DNA from: Spinellus fusiger
Lineage: Eukaryota > Mucoromycota > Mucoromycetes > Mucorales > Phycomycetaceae
Direction of reading: 5' to 3'
Length of the DNA stretch: 64,000 nucleotides
Assembly: GCA_025094145.1 (NCBI GenBank)
Contig: JALLLS010000042.1
Location: 239,707 to 303,706 of the forward strand
Both the position numbers and the translations under genes were made by a program. Under the pieces are notes generated by a model that did no database searches, was not told the DNA's origin, and saw only the letters and a program-made list of their open reading frames with translations. Shown here piece after piece: positions 37,229 to 47,756 of the stretch (positions are counted from its first letter, which is position 1; every line of letters starts with the position of its first letter).

Positions 37229-38317
37229 ATGGCCACTACAGCACAACTGGATGCTATCCGTTTGGAGACTCTCAGGAACAAATTTACCAACATTGGCCTA
37301 GCACCTGAAACAGCAGCAATGCTCATGCACCAGTATACTTCCAATACCACAACCAACAAAGGGTACTGCATTTACCAAAATGCTTTCATCAAATGGGCCC
37401 TCCAACAGCATCCCCCAGTTTTGATATCTCAATTCTTGGTGCAAGACCTCATCAATTTTCTTTCTTTCTCATGCAACAACAGACAGCTAAAAGTTGGTAC
37501 ATTGCAAATGGCCAGGTCTGCTATACTGCACCTCAATTTGACTCCAGAACCCATTTGTGAGCATGCACTTTTGCAGATGTTTTTCAGTGCTCTGAGTCAC
37601 TTGGCACCACCTGTTTCCCTGCACAAGCCAACCATAGACATGAGTCCATCCATTGAGTATGCTCAAGGAATCTCTTCTTCTGTGGATACTTCATTCTCCC
37701 TGTTACAGCAAAAACTGGCTTTCTTACTAGCAATGGTTGCTTTTCTCAGACCTTCAGACCTGGAAAGAATTCCCTTTTCTTCCTGTATTATCAAAGATGA
37801 CCATCTCTTGTTCTCTGTGGTGGCTCCCAAGGAAAGGCAAAAGAAACAGGCTATCATCAAGCCATTTACAGTACACTCACACTCCAACTTTTCTCTTTGT
37901 CTGCTTGTCTGCTTCTCTTGTCTAAGAGATTACCCTTTGGTTTCTCCTCCAAGGTCGCAAGACTCAACATTATTCATAATCTCACCAGTCAAACATGCTC
38001 CTGTCAAGGCCACCACTATCTTCACATGGTTACGTAGATTTATCAACAAGTCTACAAAAGACAAGGTTTCCATTTGCTCTATTGCCTCTTCCTGTGCACT
38101 GGCACAAGGTATTGCCTTGGATGATATTGTGACTCTGGGCAACTGGACTTCCTCAGCAACCTTCCACAACCACTACAAGCGTCAACACATGACAACAGTG
38201 GATTTTACTTCTGCTGTTCTCTCAGGTTTCTCTACTGCTCTTTCTGAGCCTGAAGATGATTTTCATGATGCTATGGATACAGTGGATGATGATGAAGAGT
38301 TTTTTGATCTGGATTAG
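37229..38317 (+). CDS. DIRS tyrosine recombinase, complete frame but Arg II replaced
   Basis: 362-residue frame from ATG 37229. It is the integration enzyme of DIRS elements. The first catalytic Arg lies in AFLRPSDLERI; the nucleophile Tyr is in TFHNHYKRQ after GNWTSS. The box that should contain the second catalytic Arg reads SICSIASSCALAQG: alignment with the other recombinase in this window (39054-39242, HSIRSAWNTKA) puts Cys (TGC, 38075-38077) at the Arg position. The C-terminal tail is very acidic. The frame is open but the enzyme is probably dead. Confidence 0.88.
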   Translation: MATTAQLDAIRLETLRNKFTNIGLAPETAAMLMHQYTSNTTTNKGYCIYQNAFIKWALQQHPPVLISQFLVQDLINFLSFSCNNRQLKVGTLQMARSAILHLNLTPEPICEHALLQMFFSALSHLAPPVSLHKPTIDMSPSIEYAQGISSSVDTSFSLLQQKLAFLLAMVAFLRPSDLERIPFSSCIIKDDHLLFSVVAPKERQKKQAIIKPFTVHSHSNFSLCLLVCFSCLRDYPLVSPPRSQDSTLFIISPVKHAPVKATTIFTWLRRFINKSTKDKVSICSIASSCALAQGIALDDIVTLGNWTSSATFHNHYKRQHMTTVDFTSAVLSGFSTALSEPEDDFHDAMDTVDDDEEFFDLD

Positions 38318-38332
38318 CACATTTACTCCTAT

Positions 38333-38432
38333 TTTGTTTCCAACAGTCTCATACAATTTTTGAGAGAATTTATTTGACCTTGAATTGTCTATTTAGACCA
38401 GAGGAAACAAAATAGAAATAAATGTTCCCCAC
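38333..38432. repeat. DIRS internal complementary region
   Basis: First half is the reverse complement of 34222-34290 (GGTCAAATAAATTCTCTC region); second half is the reverse complement of 38590-38634 (GTCTAAATAGACAA region). It starts 15 bp after the recombinase stop codon. Confidence 0.9.
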
Positions 38433-38639
38433 CCACCCCATTCATTCTTATTATTTTGTATCATTCATTTCCCTTTATTTATTATTATTTATTCATGACC
38501 AAGCTCAATTTGATTAACTTAACAATAGCTCAAAAAAGCTTTTACTTATACTTTGAAAAATCGCTCTGAGCTTTAATAAAAAGAAGATAAAGCACATTTA
38601 TTTCTATTTTGTTTCCTCTGGTCTAAATAGACAATAAAA

Positions 38640-39053
38640 ATACTCCCTCTTCAAGTATAAAATCTATTAAATTTTTAATTCTTAAATATTATATTAAACC
38701 AATATCAGTTATTCTATTTTTGATTTACTAAGAAATAATAATAATTAATTGGAAAATATTACACCACTTCTAGATAATCAAATAATTAAGTTTGTGTGTT
38801 ATTCCCAGGAAAAAGTATAAGAATATTTCTATATTATTATCCCAGTTTTAATATAATAAAAATATTTTCTATAATTTTTTAAAATGTAATTTTATATTTA
38901 GTTGACTTTGCATAGAGATACATTTATATATCAAAAGCTTTGCAAAATATACTTATATTACCAAACACACCTTTTGTTTCTAAATTTTGAACAATAGGAA
39001 ACATCATTACAGCAACAGTGGCTTACTGAGTCAAAGTCCATATAAAGAAAGCT
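38640..39053. other. AT-rich transposon-derived sequence without gene
   Basis: About 80% AT by eye, with no recognisable protein or RNA. It lies between the DIRS right end and the next recombinase remnant, of which it may be a decayed upstream part. Confidence 0.5.
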
Positions 39054-39242
39054 GGGATTCCAGGAGTATTCAGTGCCCATTCTATAAGATCAGCATGGAA
39101 TACAAAGGCAATATTAAGAGGCAATGAAATAAATAGTGTCAAGACATATGCCAATTGGAGCATCAACTCCAACACATTTAAACATTATTACTACAAACCA
39201 ACAGTACAATGGCATGCAAGCACAGAGATACAAAACTCAATT
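39054..39242 (+). pseudogene. Second tyrosine recombinase fragment (DIRS/Crypton-like C-terminus)
   Basis: The open stretch reads GIPGVFSAHSIRSAW, NTKAILRGNEIN, then YANWSINSNTFKHYYYKP. The HxxR box (HSIR) and the candidate nucleophile Tyr are both present with DIRS spacing. The N-terminal half is missing. It lies upstream of a DIRS terminal-repeat fragment at 39573-39616, so both are probably the 3' part of a second DIRS copy interrupted by MITE copy 2. Confidence 0.75.
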
Positions 39243-39318
39243 TTTTCTACAACAGAAAACAATACCACTTTGGATTCTGAAACAGAGGCAACAACAATTA
39301 TATTAAGAACAACATACA

Positions 39319-39572
39319 ATCAAGAAGTTGCCAAAGCAAAGAAAGAAGAAGTGGTATCTACCTGACCTTGGTATAGATGTCTTTTTGGATAAAGAATTGA
39401 AAGATCTTGCCCAATATACCAATAGAAAAAAATGGAACTAGAATAAGTAAACTTGGCTTGAAAGATATAGAGTAGAAGAGAGCATATTTATTTTTTATTT
39501 TTTTATATGAAAATAAAGTGCAGCTCAGAGAGCTTATACCACTTCTTCCTTTGCTTTGGCAACTTCTTGATT
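39319..39572. mobile_element. MITE copy 2 (about 254 bp, opposite orientation to copy 1)
   Basis: Ends ATCAAGAAGTTGCCAAAGC and GCTTTGGCAACTTCTTGAT. The interior matches the reverse complement of 18269-18541, with different indels. Non-coding. Inserted beside DIRS remnants. Confidence 0.8.
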
Positions 39573-39616
39573 AGCACATCTATTCCTATTTTGTTTCTGA
39601 CGGTCTAAATAGACAA
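39573..39616 (+). repeat. Orphan DIRS right-terminal-repeat fragment
   Basis: Matches 38591-38634: GCACAT, then CTATTTTGTTTC, then GGTCTAAATAGACAATT. It is the outer end of a second DIRS copy. Confidence 0.75.
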
Positions 39617-39990
39617 TTATATATATATAGATTATATTTTTGATTTATTATATTTTTTTTAATTTATCAACCTTTGATTGTCTTTTTATCTTTGTCATGT
39701 GAAATAAAAATGAAAGAGTATCTTTTCATGACTTTATATGGAGATTTTACATGTCTATTTTAAATGAGCATGCTATTGATTTAAAATTGCCTTTTTTTTA
39801 TCTCAATTATGCTTTGCTTGAAATGTAAAAAACAAAAAAGTCTTGATGTAATTATGGAAAAAACTGATCTTTAAACAATCTTTTTTCTTTTTTGCAAACA
39901 TATATATATAAATATATATATCATGCTTTTTCATTAAATAAAATTCTTTAAATCACTAAACTAAGGAGAAGAAGTAATAGTGATAATGCT

Positions 39991-42020
39991 TTACAAATCA
40001 AATGGTATGTTTATTGGTGAACCTATTCTTAAGCTAGGAAACCAGGTTTTTCTTGTCCAATCTGTTTCTGTTTTAACAATGTCATTGTCATTTGATGGTG
40101 ATCGCCAATAGGATGAGCTCTTCTTCTTTTCCAATCTTCTCTCTTTTTTGATAGCATCATGTAATAAACGAGCATTTTTGATTGAATGATAATAATTTTT
40201 TTTCTTTTCTTTCAATATAATGGAGAAATAGAAGATATATTTATATATTATTTACCTTAATGAATTTCAAACGAGGGATGGTCTTTACTCTTAAAACTGA
40301 TAAATCATTAACAAGGTAAGGTATATCAACAGACCCAAGGTGCTGTATAGTATAAAGACCAGGCTCAACAAGTTTTGTTAGCTTTATCTCTGCCTCCAAA
40401 CCGTTTGCTTGGAAGCTAGGAATAATTAACCGTCTTGCATCTTTTGTTTGTATGAACTCTTTGTTGATTATATTATCCAAAATGACTTTAGATTCTCGCA
40501 AGACTTTTAAATGGTCCATAGTGAATTTTCCGGGCCCAAGCTTGTCATTTGCAAATTCGCAATTGGATATATCATGATAACTGTCATCAACTCTAGTTAG
40601 CACACGCAGATCAATACGATCGCCCATAACGTTTTCATCTGGTAGTGCTCTTTTTTTTGCTAAACTTGACGACTCAGATATTGAATCGCCCCTTTTTATA
40701 CATTAGCAACTTTATATACTACAACATTAAAATATAACCTTACCACTTTAAAAAGAGAGACTTGTCATTGAATATGCTAGCAAGAATAGGGGTCCATGCT
40801 TCTCCTACGAAATCCTGCTCTGTTGCTGTCTCTGATTTCTTCTTCAAAATACTATTATCTTGATTTAACAGACGAATCCTAATAAAAATAATCAATACCA
40901 TAAAACAATTTTACTATGGTAAATATTACACATGTGAATAAATTTCAAAATAGCTCTCATCAGAACTGAATGCATATTTGTATTGGCAGTCCAAAGAGAG
41001 CCTGTATGCTGCCTTCAAGTCAGTTTGAGCTTTCTATCAATACAGCAAATTAATCCAACAATCATTGTAATTATTAATAGTAAATAAACCTTTTCAATTT
41101 TTTCTAAATCATCAGTAATATACTTAGACAACGGAGTCATTTCTCTTGGCTCATAAAACAAATTCTTCAGTTGTTGCCACTCTTTATTCAAAAAAAATGA
41201 ACATTGAGAGTCTTCATCAGTACTGTTGTTTGACAAATCCACAATGGAATTGAAACCCAAGAATACACTGTTCTTTGCTTCCCCTGTTAAGTTTGTATAG
41301 GTTTTTGCTTTTTTAGCCATTCTTTTTGCTTCTGTCTTGATAATGGAGCCAACACTTTGTGTCATACCACCCAAGACGATACCATCCATCTCATAAACGT
41401 TCTCATTTTTTATATCATTTTTTATAGCTATTGGTTGTCGTGACTTCGATCTGGTACGGTAGCTATCTGCTCGTGTCACTGATGGTTGTAAGTCTTGATT
41501 AGCCTGTTCTTGCATAGACAGCGCGTTTCGACATGAAATTCTCTGGAGGTTCAAGGTGCTCCAAAAATTATTGGTAGATTGGCAGTGAAGAATCTTAAGA
41601 AAGCATTAATACAGTGATAAACTATTTAAACAGACAATTGCTCACACGAAAGTCGCTAATGGCGATAGCCAAAGCTAATCTTTTTTGTCTTGTACTTTCT
41701 TTGTCTTGAAGAATTTCATTAACGGCCTTTTTTATTTCTTGTTCAATTATGTTGCGATCTAATGGCTCAGGTTCTAGCATTTTTAAAAGTTCAACAAAGT
41801 CAAAGCAATTGTCTGACTCATGATTATAAAGGTATTCTTTAACTGTAATTGGTCTAATAAGAGTTAGAATCATTTTTTTGTAGTATTCATGACTTACTTC
41901 ATATTGCTTTTGTTCGAAGTTAAAATAAAAAAGAAGAAGAGAAAATATAAGGTAGACACAACAAATGTCAAAATATTGTTGGAAATAGAGTGGCGCTTCC
42001 TCTGAAGCACAAGGATCCAC
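39991..42020 (-). CDS. Multi-exon gene of unknown function (Mucorales-type family)
   Basis: Minus-strand exons run from MDPCASEEAPLYF (42020) through NNFWSTLNLQRIS (about 41570), GSIIKTEAKRMAKKAK, EDFVGEAW-like QDFVGEAWTPILASIF (about 40800) and MGDRIDLRVLTR (40627) to a basic C-terminus ending near 39991. Introns with AT-rich GT-AG ends occur near 41650-41590, 41092-41036, 40930-40880, 40740-40690 and 40250-40215. No known domain and no membrane segment. The pattern DxRVDLR... within a folded domain recalls an uncharacterised family I remember as expanded in Mucorales; this is recall, not a search. The frame seems continuous across the introns, so it may be a live gene despite transposon neighbours. 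Exact exon borders are provisional. Confidence 0.6.
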
Positions 42021-42279
42021 TGTGTTTTACTGACACTAAATTTTGTGCTTCACCTCGGAAGCCTAAACTACCTACTATGCCCATAGCATAAATAATATGA
42101 AAACTATAGAAACAGAATGGCTATACATGCCCCTGAATATCTATGAGAAAATAGATAGATAATGTGAAGATAGAAAAGTATGTAATTAATTATCTACAAG
42201 TTGAAGAATATAATTTCTATTTTGCCAAGCACAACCTTTGCCTCTGCCTTCTGAACAATATCAAAAGCAGAAATGCTTT

Positions 42280-43441
42280 GTAATAAAGGGCACTTAGGTT
42301 ATCAAGAGGACCACTAGAGAGATGAATTGGTAGTAGTTTGGTCTCTATCAGTGACAATGAAATAGAGTTTGGATACAAAGGCTAGTTTAAGAGATTCCAA
42401 GAGGTACGGGAGCGGGGACACAACACACAATTTGAACACAACTGGTAACTACACACCTAAAGATTTTTCTGGCTTTTAAGCAGTGATACATTATCCCTTT
42501 TACATCCATCCCAAAATTTGCCCTTATATGGAACTGTGTTTAAAATCAAAGATTTGCAAGTATAGGATTGGGCAATGAGGATCTTTAGAAAGCGCGTAGG
42601 TCTCTGTGAGGAGGGCTACTAACACAGGGGAAACACAAAGAAGACCGATTTGGGGGATGATGTGGGATGCTCAGTGGGACAGAGACTTAGAACGGTCAGA
42701 AAAGGAGAACCAACGACGAAGACCAACGAAAAAGACAGAGAGTATGTATCGACCAGATACAGGAACAAAGCAAGAGAACCAAAGAACAGAACCAGAACGG
42801 ATGCTGTGAGAGAAGGTGCACTATCAGGTTTGTACGATATCTATGATAGCCTAGCTATGGAGAACGGCACACAACGAGATGATAATGAGAACTTCCATCT
42901 TTATTCAAGGATCAATTGTTCTGTTTATATACTAAATATTAAGCCCTATGGTGACTACTTCACCCCTTAGCCCTTTTTGTGTTTGTGTTTCATAATATGA
43001 ACAGTGACTGTAGTGTGTTAGGGAAACCTGACTACCTCTACACAAGTATCTGTGATATAGCTATGGCTATAGTATGGATAGCCAATGATTTGCCATACAT
43101 GCATGGTGTTGGAGGTGCATGAGATAAAAGTAACTCTAGCTAACAACACAAGGAAAAGGTGTATAAAAACCACATTAATTGAACATTCAATAAAGTATTG
43201 ACCTTTTTGTTAACGTTAAGTATTGTTGGAGCTATTGAGAGAAGCATTGATTGCTTAAAAACAGTTGCCTAGTTACCAGTCATGTTCAAATCGTGTGTTG
43301 TGTCCCCGCTCCTGTACCCCTTGGATTCCCTTTTGCCAGACTTTGTGGCAAGACTCTATTTTGTCGTCCCTGCTAGAGACCGAACTATTACCAATTCATC
43401 TCTCTGGTAGTCCTGTTGATAACCTAAGTGCCCTTTATTAC
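42280..43441. mobile_element. Fold-back element with about 175-bp inverted arms
   Basis: Left arm 42280-42455 begins GTAATAAAGGGCACTTAGG; right arm 43268-43441 ends with its reverse complement. The arms are roughly 80-85% alike by eye. The 0.8-kb interior has no clear gene but holds LTR-like boxes in both directions (TATATAAACAG near 42930 on minus; GTATAAAAACC then CAATAAAG near 43160-43195 on plus) and a block shared with the tRNA inverted duplication (43054-43125). It may be two LTR-bearing elements head to head. No target duplication seen. Confidence 0.65.
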
Positions 43442-43494
43442 ATATCCAACTAATTATTTCCTTTTGTAGAACACTTTAATATCACATTGTATTA

Positions 43495-44537
43495 CACTTT
43501 TTTCGGAAATTATTCGCACAACCTCAGATAAAAATTGCACACTTTTCGAAATATTTCTTCTTCAACAATGAGCTTACAAATTTACTATAAGGATGGATAG
43601 GGAAATGCTATCGACGAATCGGGCAATAAGCCCATATTGATGGATGTAGATAAATAATCTTTTTCTCTTTAAAATATCATAGACTACAGTACTTAATTGG
43701 ACTTAAAACCGCCTGAGAAGCCTCAGTCAGATCCCAAGGCCACCAAAAAGAATACAACTTCTACTTCAGCACCTGTATCCTACTACAAGAAACATGGTGA
43801 TGATATTAAGGGTCATCTTTCTCACCTGGTTTATGAACTAGGTATGATTGCAGGTAAAGCAGCTAAGCAGTTGGGTATTGCTCGTCGAACCGTATATGAC
43901 TGGCTTAAAAGAGATCAGGAACAAATTATGCAAAATATGAATGATATCGAAATGAAGCCTGTAGAGACCCCAAAAAGAGGCCGACCAGCATTATTAAATG
44001 ATCAAAAGAAATATCTTTCTGAAAAGTTTTTAGATCACCCCTCTGTAAAGTTAGATCAATCAATGAACAGTCTTACCGATCAGTTCAAAGACTTGGAAGT
44101 TTCCAAGACAACGGTCTACAACTTCATAACAGAAAAGTGTGCATTATCATTTAAGAAAGCATTCATTCATTAAAAGAATTAGCAGACTTATTGTAAGTCG
44201 TGGCTATAGATGTGTATACTTTCTACAGTATTCTCCTGAGCTTAATCTCATCAAGCAATTCTGGACTGTTGTGAAGAGTAAACTTAAGAGAAAAGATCTT
44301 TGAAAGTGAGACGTTAAACATGAGAATTACTGAAGCATGTAGCAATGTTCTTATCAGTGATCTTAAAGGATTTTGTTATTACTCTTCTTTGAAATCTAAA
44401 ACATGTTCAAGTAGAAATACCCTTTAATAAATTTCGCACACTTTATGCAAAACAATATTTATGAAATTGTGCAAAAAGTGAAAAAAAAAGTGTGTAATTT
44501 TTATCTGAGGTTGTGCGAATAATTTCCGAAAATAGTG
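43495..44537 (+). mobile_element. Tc1/mariner-type element, internally deleted (1043 bp)
   Basis: Terminal inverted repeats of about 50 bp: CACT.TTTTCGGAAATTATT continuing through CGCACAACCTCAGATAAAAA on the left and the exact inverse on the right. They are flanked by TA on both sides (43493-43494, 44538-44539). The transposase frame is broken and lacks its central catalytic part. Confidence 0.93.
43697..44300 (+). pseudogene. Tc1/mariner transposase, catalytic core deleted
   Basis: The N-terminal half has a helix-turn-helix (GKAAKQLGIARRTVYDWLKR) and a basic linker (KRGRPALL). After a stop at 44173 the sequence resumes near 44180-44300 as RGYRCVYFLQYSPELNLIKQ and FWTVVKSKLKR, the region of the third catalytic acid (the Glu of PELNLI is visible). 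The two upstream catalytic Asp motifs are missing. Its first frame begins with TTG; the ATG may lie in an upstream exon near 43641. Confidence 0.85.
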
Positions 44538-45054
44538 TAGTTTTTACAGTAATGATAAAGCACTTACAGATGAATTAGCCGTGGATCTTCCAGTTGAGCA
44601 TCTCAATAGCATAAATCCAAGCGGATGATCGTTTTCCATAGATAGAAATATCAATCATCCCCATCAATAAAAACACAAACCACTTAAAAGAGACCACACA
44701 ATAGAAGAAGAGTTATTAGCAAGGCGTATAACTAAAGGACGATACTTTAGCAAGAGAGGAATCTCTTTTAGAATTAGTAGATACTATAAATTATAAAAGT
44801 ATATAACAAGTGTGAAAGAGTAAATAAACATCAGACTTTGTTTACTCTTTGAACTGCCTGGATTTCTTTTGGTTAAACCCGTAGACAACACAGACGGACT
44901 TCCTACTCAACACTTGAAACTGAAAATAGGGTCCCCCCTACTATGCTACTTCGGAATCTGGATCCCAGATTAGATATCAATACAGTTCTGATAAACATTG
45001 GCTTGATGTACACACCCAAAGGGCAAAATTTCCATCGTGGGCCGATGTATGGTT
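44538..45054. other. No gene; possible old LTR
   Basis: AT-rich. A TATA-like ATTATAAAAGTATATAAC and AATAAACATC occur near 44790-44835, as in an LTR. No coding potential recognised. Confidence 0.4.
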
Positions 45055-45154
45055 GCTTATAGCAGCCTACACAAAGATAAGCTGGTTTGCAGCTCATAAC
45101 CACAGACATAGTGCAAGATAATTACCTTGACAGCAGAATGAATAGCTGAATGTG
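45055..45154. repeat. Direct repeat, copy 1 of 2 (100 bp)
   Basis: Identical to 45269-45368; runs from GCTTATAGCAGCC to GCTGAATGTG. The pair is 214 bp apart start to start. No coding function recognised. Confidence 0.93.
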
Positions 45155-45268
45155 AAGTACCTTTCTATAAAGATGGTCCCGAACCAATCTTCATAGACAC
45201 GCCTGCCCGACAGAACGTGTGGTACTCTCACCAGACCCACCCGATAGACAAACCAGAGATAAACCAAT

Positions 45269-45368
45269 GCTTATAGCAGCCTACACAAAGATAAGCTGGT
45301 TTGCAGCTCATAACCACAGACATAGTGCAAGATAATTACCTTGACAGCAGAATGAATAGCTGAATGTG
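45269..45368. repeat. Direct repeat, copy 2 of 2 (100 bp)
   Basis: Identical to 45055-45154. The perfect identity points to a recent segmental duplication of this short block. Confidence 0.93.
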
Positions 45369-45689
45369 GAATGAGAGGAACAAGGCATTCAAACAACATA
45401 TTGCACAGCAATTAAAAAAATATTGTTAATCTGGTGATAACTTGAAGATTTAAAATGTGAATCTCTATTCAATAATGCAAAGGTTTAAAAACTTGTTTTG
45501 GTTACGTAAACTTTTCATACTACAACTCCATGTAGGTGTTTCATGCCATAAAACTAAGAGATTGAATAGAAGATTGAAGAAAAAGGTTTTGAAGGATATA
45601 GTTCAGTGTTGCTAAATGCACTACACATTTGCACTGTAAGACTGCTGAATAGTCTTAATGACGTAGGCAATCTTATTTGCACTGTACAC

Positions 45690-46990
45690 TGTACAGCGGG
45701 AGACAAAAAAATGGTATTCTTTTTTATAAAGTGACCCGACAAAAGTAATGGAATTTTTCAAATGTAGATTTCCTTTTTTAGATTCATACTTTTCTTAATA
45801 GTGTTATAACTTCATGAATTAATCAGCTAAAGACGTGAAACTTTCAATAGATAAAGATAGTAGTGTTTATAATAGATAGCACTGGTTTCATTACAAGGTT
45901 AATTAATAGACACTATGGATACTCTTGGCATTAATGACTGCCTGGCATCTGTCAGTCATACTTTGAACTCATTATTGTGCAAGTTCAACACTAATATTCT
46001 CATACTTCTTTGCAATTAGAACTTTCAAACTTTCTACATTGGTAATAGATACCTTTCTTTCCTCAATTCGTCTTTTCAAGGCCCACCAGACGTGTTCAAT
46101 TGGGATCAAGTCAGGACATTGTGTGAGCTATTAATCAAAGCTCTAAATTTGATGTGTCTCTTTTCCACCATGTTGTATAGCCACCTGTATGGCAGCTAGC
46201 CTCATCTTCTTGGAATATAAAGTACTTATCCTCTTTCTCATTCAATTCAATGAACCACGGTAGATTTTTTCCTGCCAAAATATTGACATATATGTCCTGA
46301 TTTACACTGCCATCAATAAAGACCAAAGGCCCAAATCCACCAGCCCAAAAACAGCTCCAGATCATTATGCTACCTTTCCCTTATTTTAGCTGTAGTTACA
46401 CTATGAGCAGCGTTGTATCTCTCTTCGATCTTTCGAACCACTCTGGTTTCTTCCTGGTAACCCTATACTATAAACCGTGACTCATCAGACCATACGACGC
46501 GTCTCCAACTCTCAGTGGTCTAGTTGACCCGTTCCTTTGCCCAACAAAGCCTTTTCTTCATATTTTCTTCAGACAACCTTGGCTTGTGTGCTGCGAAGTA
46601 GGAACCAAACCCATTCTGGTGTATGTATTTGATAAATATTGCTCTACAGATGATTATCTGATGTGCCTTAAGTTCTAAATTAATATAGTTATAGGAGGCA
46701 AATGGGTTGCCTCTTAGAATGGCCTCAAGTCGTCTGAGGTTTCTCTCGTTTAGTTTTTTTGGTGTACCAGAACTAGGTCTTGGTAGAGGTGTACCATTAG
46801 TCTTGATTCTACTAATAATATTCTGGACAGTGAACTTACTAATGCCAACGACCTTTGAAATGGTACCCATAGAGTATTTTTCTTTTTTAAGCCAGTAAAC
46901 ACCCTATTACTCTCTTTCTTTAATATTATTATAAACTCTAGAGTTTTTAGTCAAAGATTCTGCGTTTGACATTTGAGATTGCTTAATGGA
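45690..46990 (-). pseudogene. Second Tc1/mariner transposase remnant
   Basis: Minus strand: helix-turn-helix region (MGTISKVVGISKFTVQNII, 46870), a second one (NLRRLEAILRGNPFAS), then RRVVWSDESRF (first Asp, about 46480), IMIWSCFWAGGFGPLVFIDG (about 46370), FIFQEDEASCHT (second acidic site, normally Q.DNA..H) and LTQCPDLIPIEHVWWALKRR (third acid, about 46090). Frame breaks at about 46520, 46440 and 46135. One end near 45697-45720 (ACAGCGGGAGACAAAAA) resembles a Tc1 terminal repeat; the partner end was not found. Confidence 0.85.
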
Positions 46991-47594
46991 ATGTAGTCCT
47001 GTGATAAAAAGAAGATGAATCATGTTTAAAAATGTATAAATTATGGGGTCGTATACTTACTAATCTTGTGTAATTGTATAGGGCAAATGGACCCTTTCAA
47101 ATAATTTAAAGAGGATGTCAGGAGCAGCCACTCTAGACATTCTAAGATATTATGGATATTAACGAGGCAATTAACTGAGATCGTTATTTTTTTTGTATAA
47201 GACATTGTAATGATAGGCAAGAGTGTCTATCTGTTGGCTCGGAAGTTACTGAGACGTTGATTAATATATATCGAAATAGCTAAATACATAGAACTCGCAT
47301 TCCACTGAAGATAGTGTGTATTTATACCTTGGGATAGACCTCTCTAATAAACATCGAATTTCCTTAGTATCTTTTGAATCGTATTGTGGAGCCATGTCGC
47401 TCTAAATATCGAAACGAACAGTGCTTCCTATTCTTTCACCCCTTCTCTATTTTATCACTATCTCTTTATCCGTCCCTGTAATACTGTAGGTTACATACCC
47501 TCTTTTTGGTCTTCTGTCACTATTGTTGGTGAACACTCTTTGGTCCCCGGTATCACTCTTTCTGCTAATTCAGAAAGACTACTCAGTTAAGTAC
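46991..47594. other. No gene; LTR-like sequence
   Basis: Around 47310-47360 a GTGTATTTATACC and CTAATAAACATCG pair has LTR-like spacing. The block from 47560 continues into repeat D. No protein recognised. Confidence 0.45.
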
Positions 47595-47690
47595 ATCCCC
47601 CAATTCCCTCTTTTGTGTGCGGTCTTTGTGTTGGTAGTCAATCTCTCTCGAGACCTACGTACCTCTTAGATCAACCACAGCCTTTAATTA
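47595..47690 (+). repeat. Repeat D, plus-orientation copy
   Basis: Inverted copy of 18650-18745; homology extends left to about 47560 (CTAATTCAGAAAGACT). Probably the end of an LTR. Confidence 0.65.
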
Positions 47691-47756
47691 TAACACTTTT
47701 TATTAAGCGTCTTTTATGCAGCCATACGTCGCACTGAGAGGTCTGACTGGGAAGAC

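Larger units (their letters stand above)
34222..38634 (+). mobile_element. DIRS-type tyrosine-recombinase retrotransposon, near complete
   Basis: Left inverted terminal repeat (about 34258-34371) pairs with the right one (about 38513-38625). An internal complementary region at 38333-38432 is formed by the reverse complement of the extreme left end (34222-34290) joined to that of the extreme right end (38590-38634). This arrangement defines DIRS1-like elements and guides their circular intermediate. Inside are a gag-like ORF, an RT/RNase H region and a tyrosine recombinase, in DIRS order. No integrase or protease and no target duplication, as expected. Several catalytic residues are lost. Confidence 0.93.
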
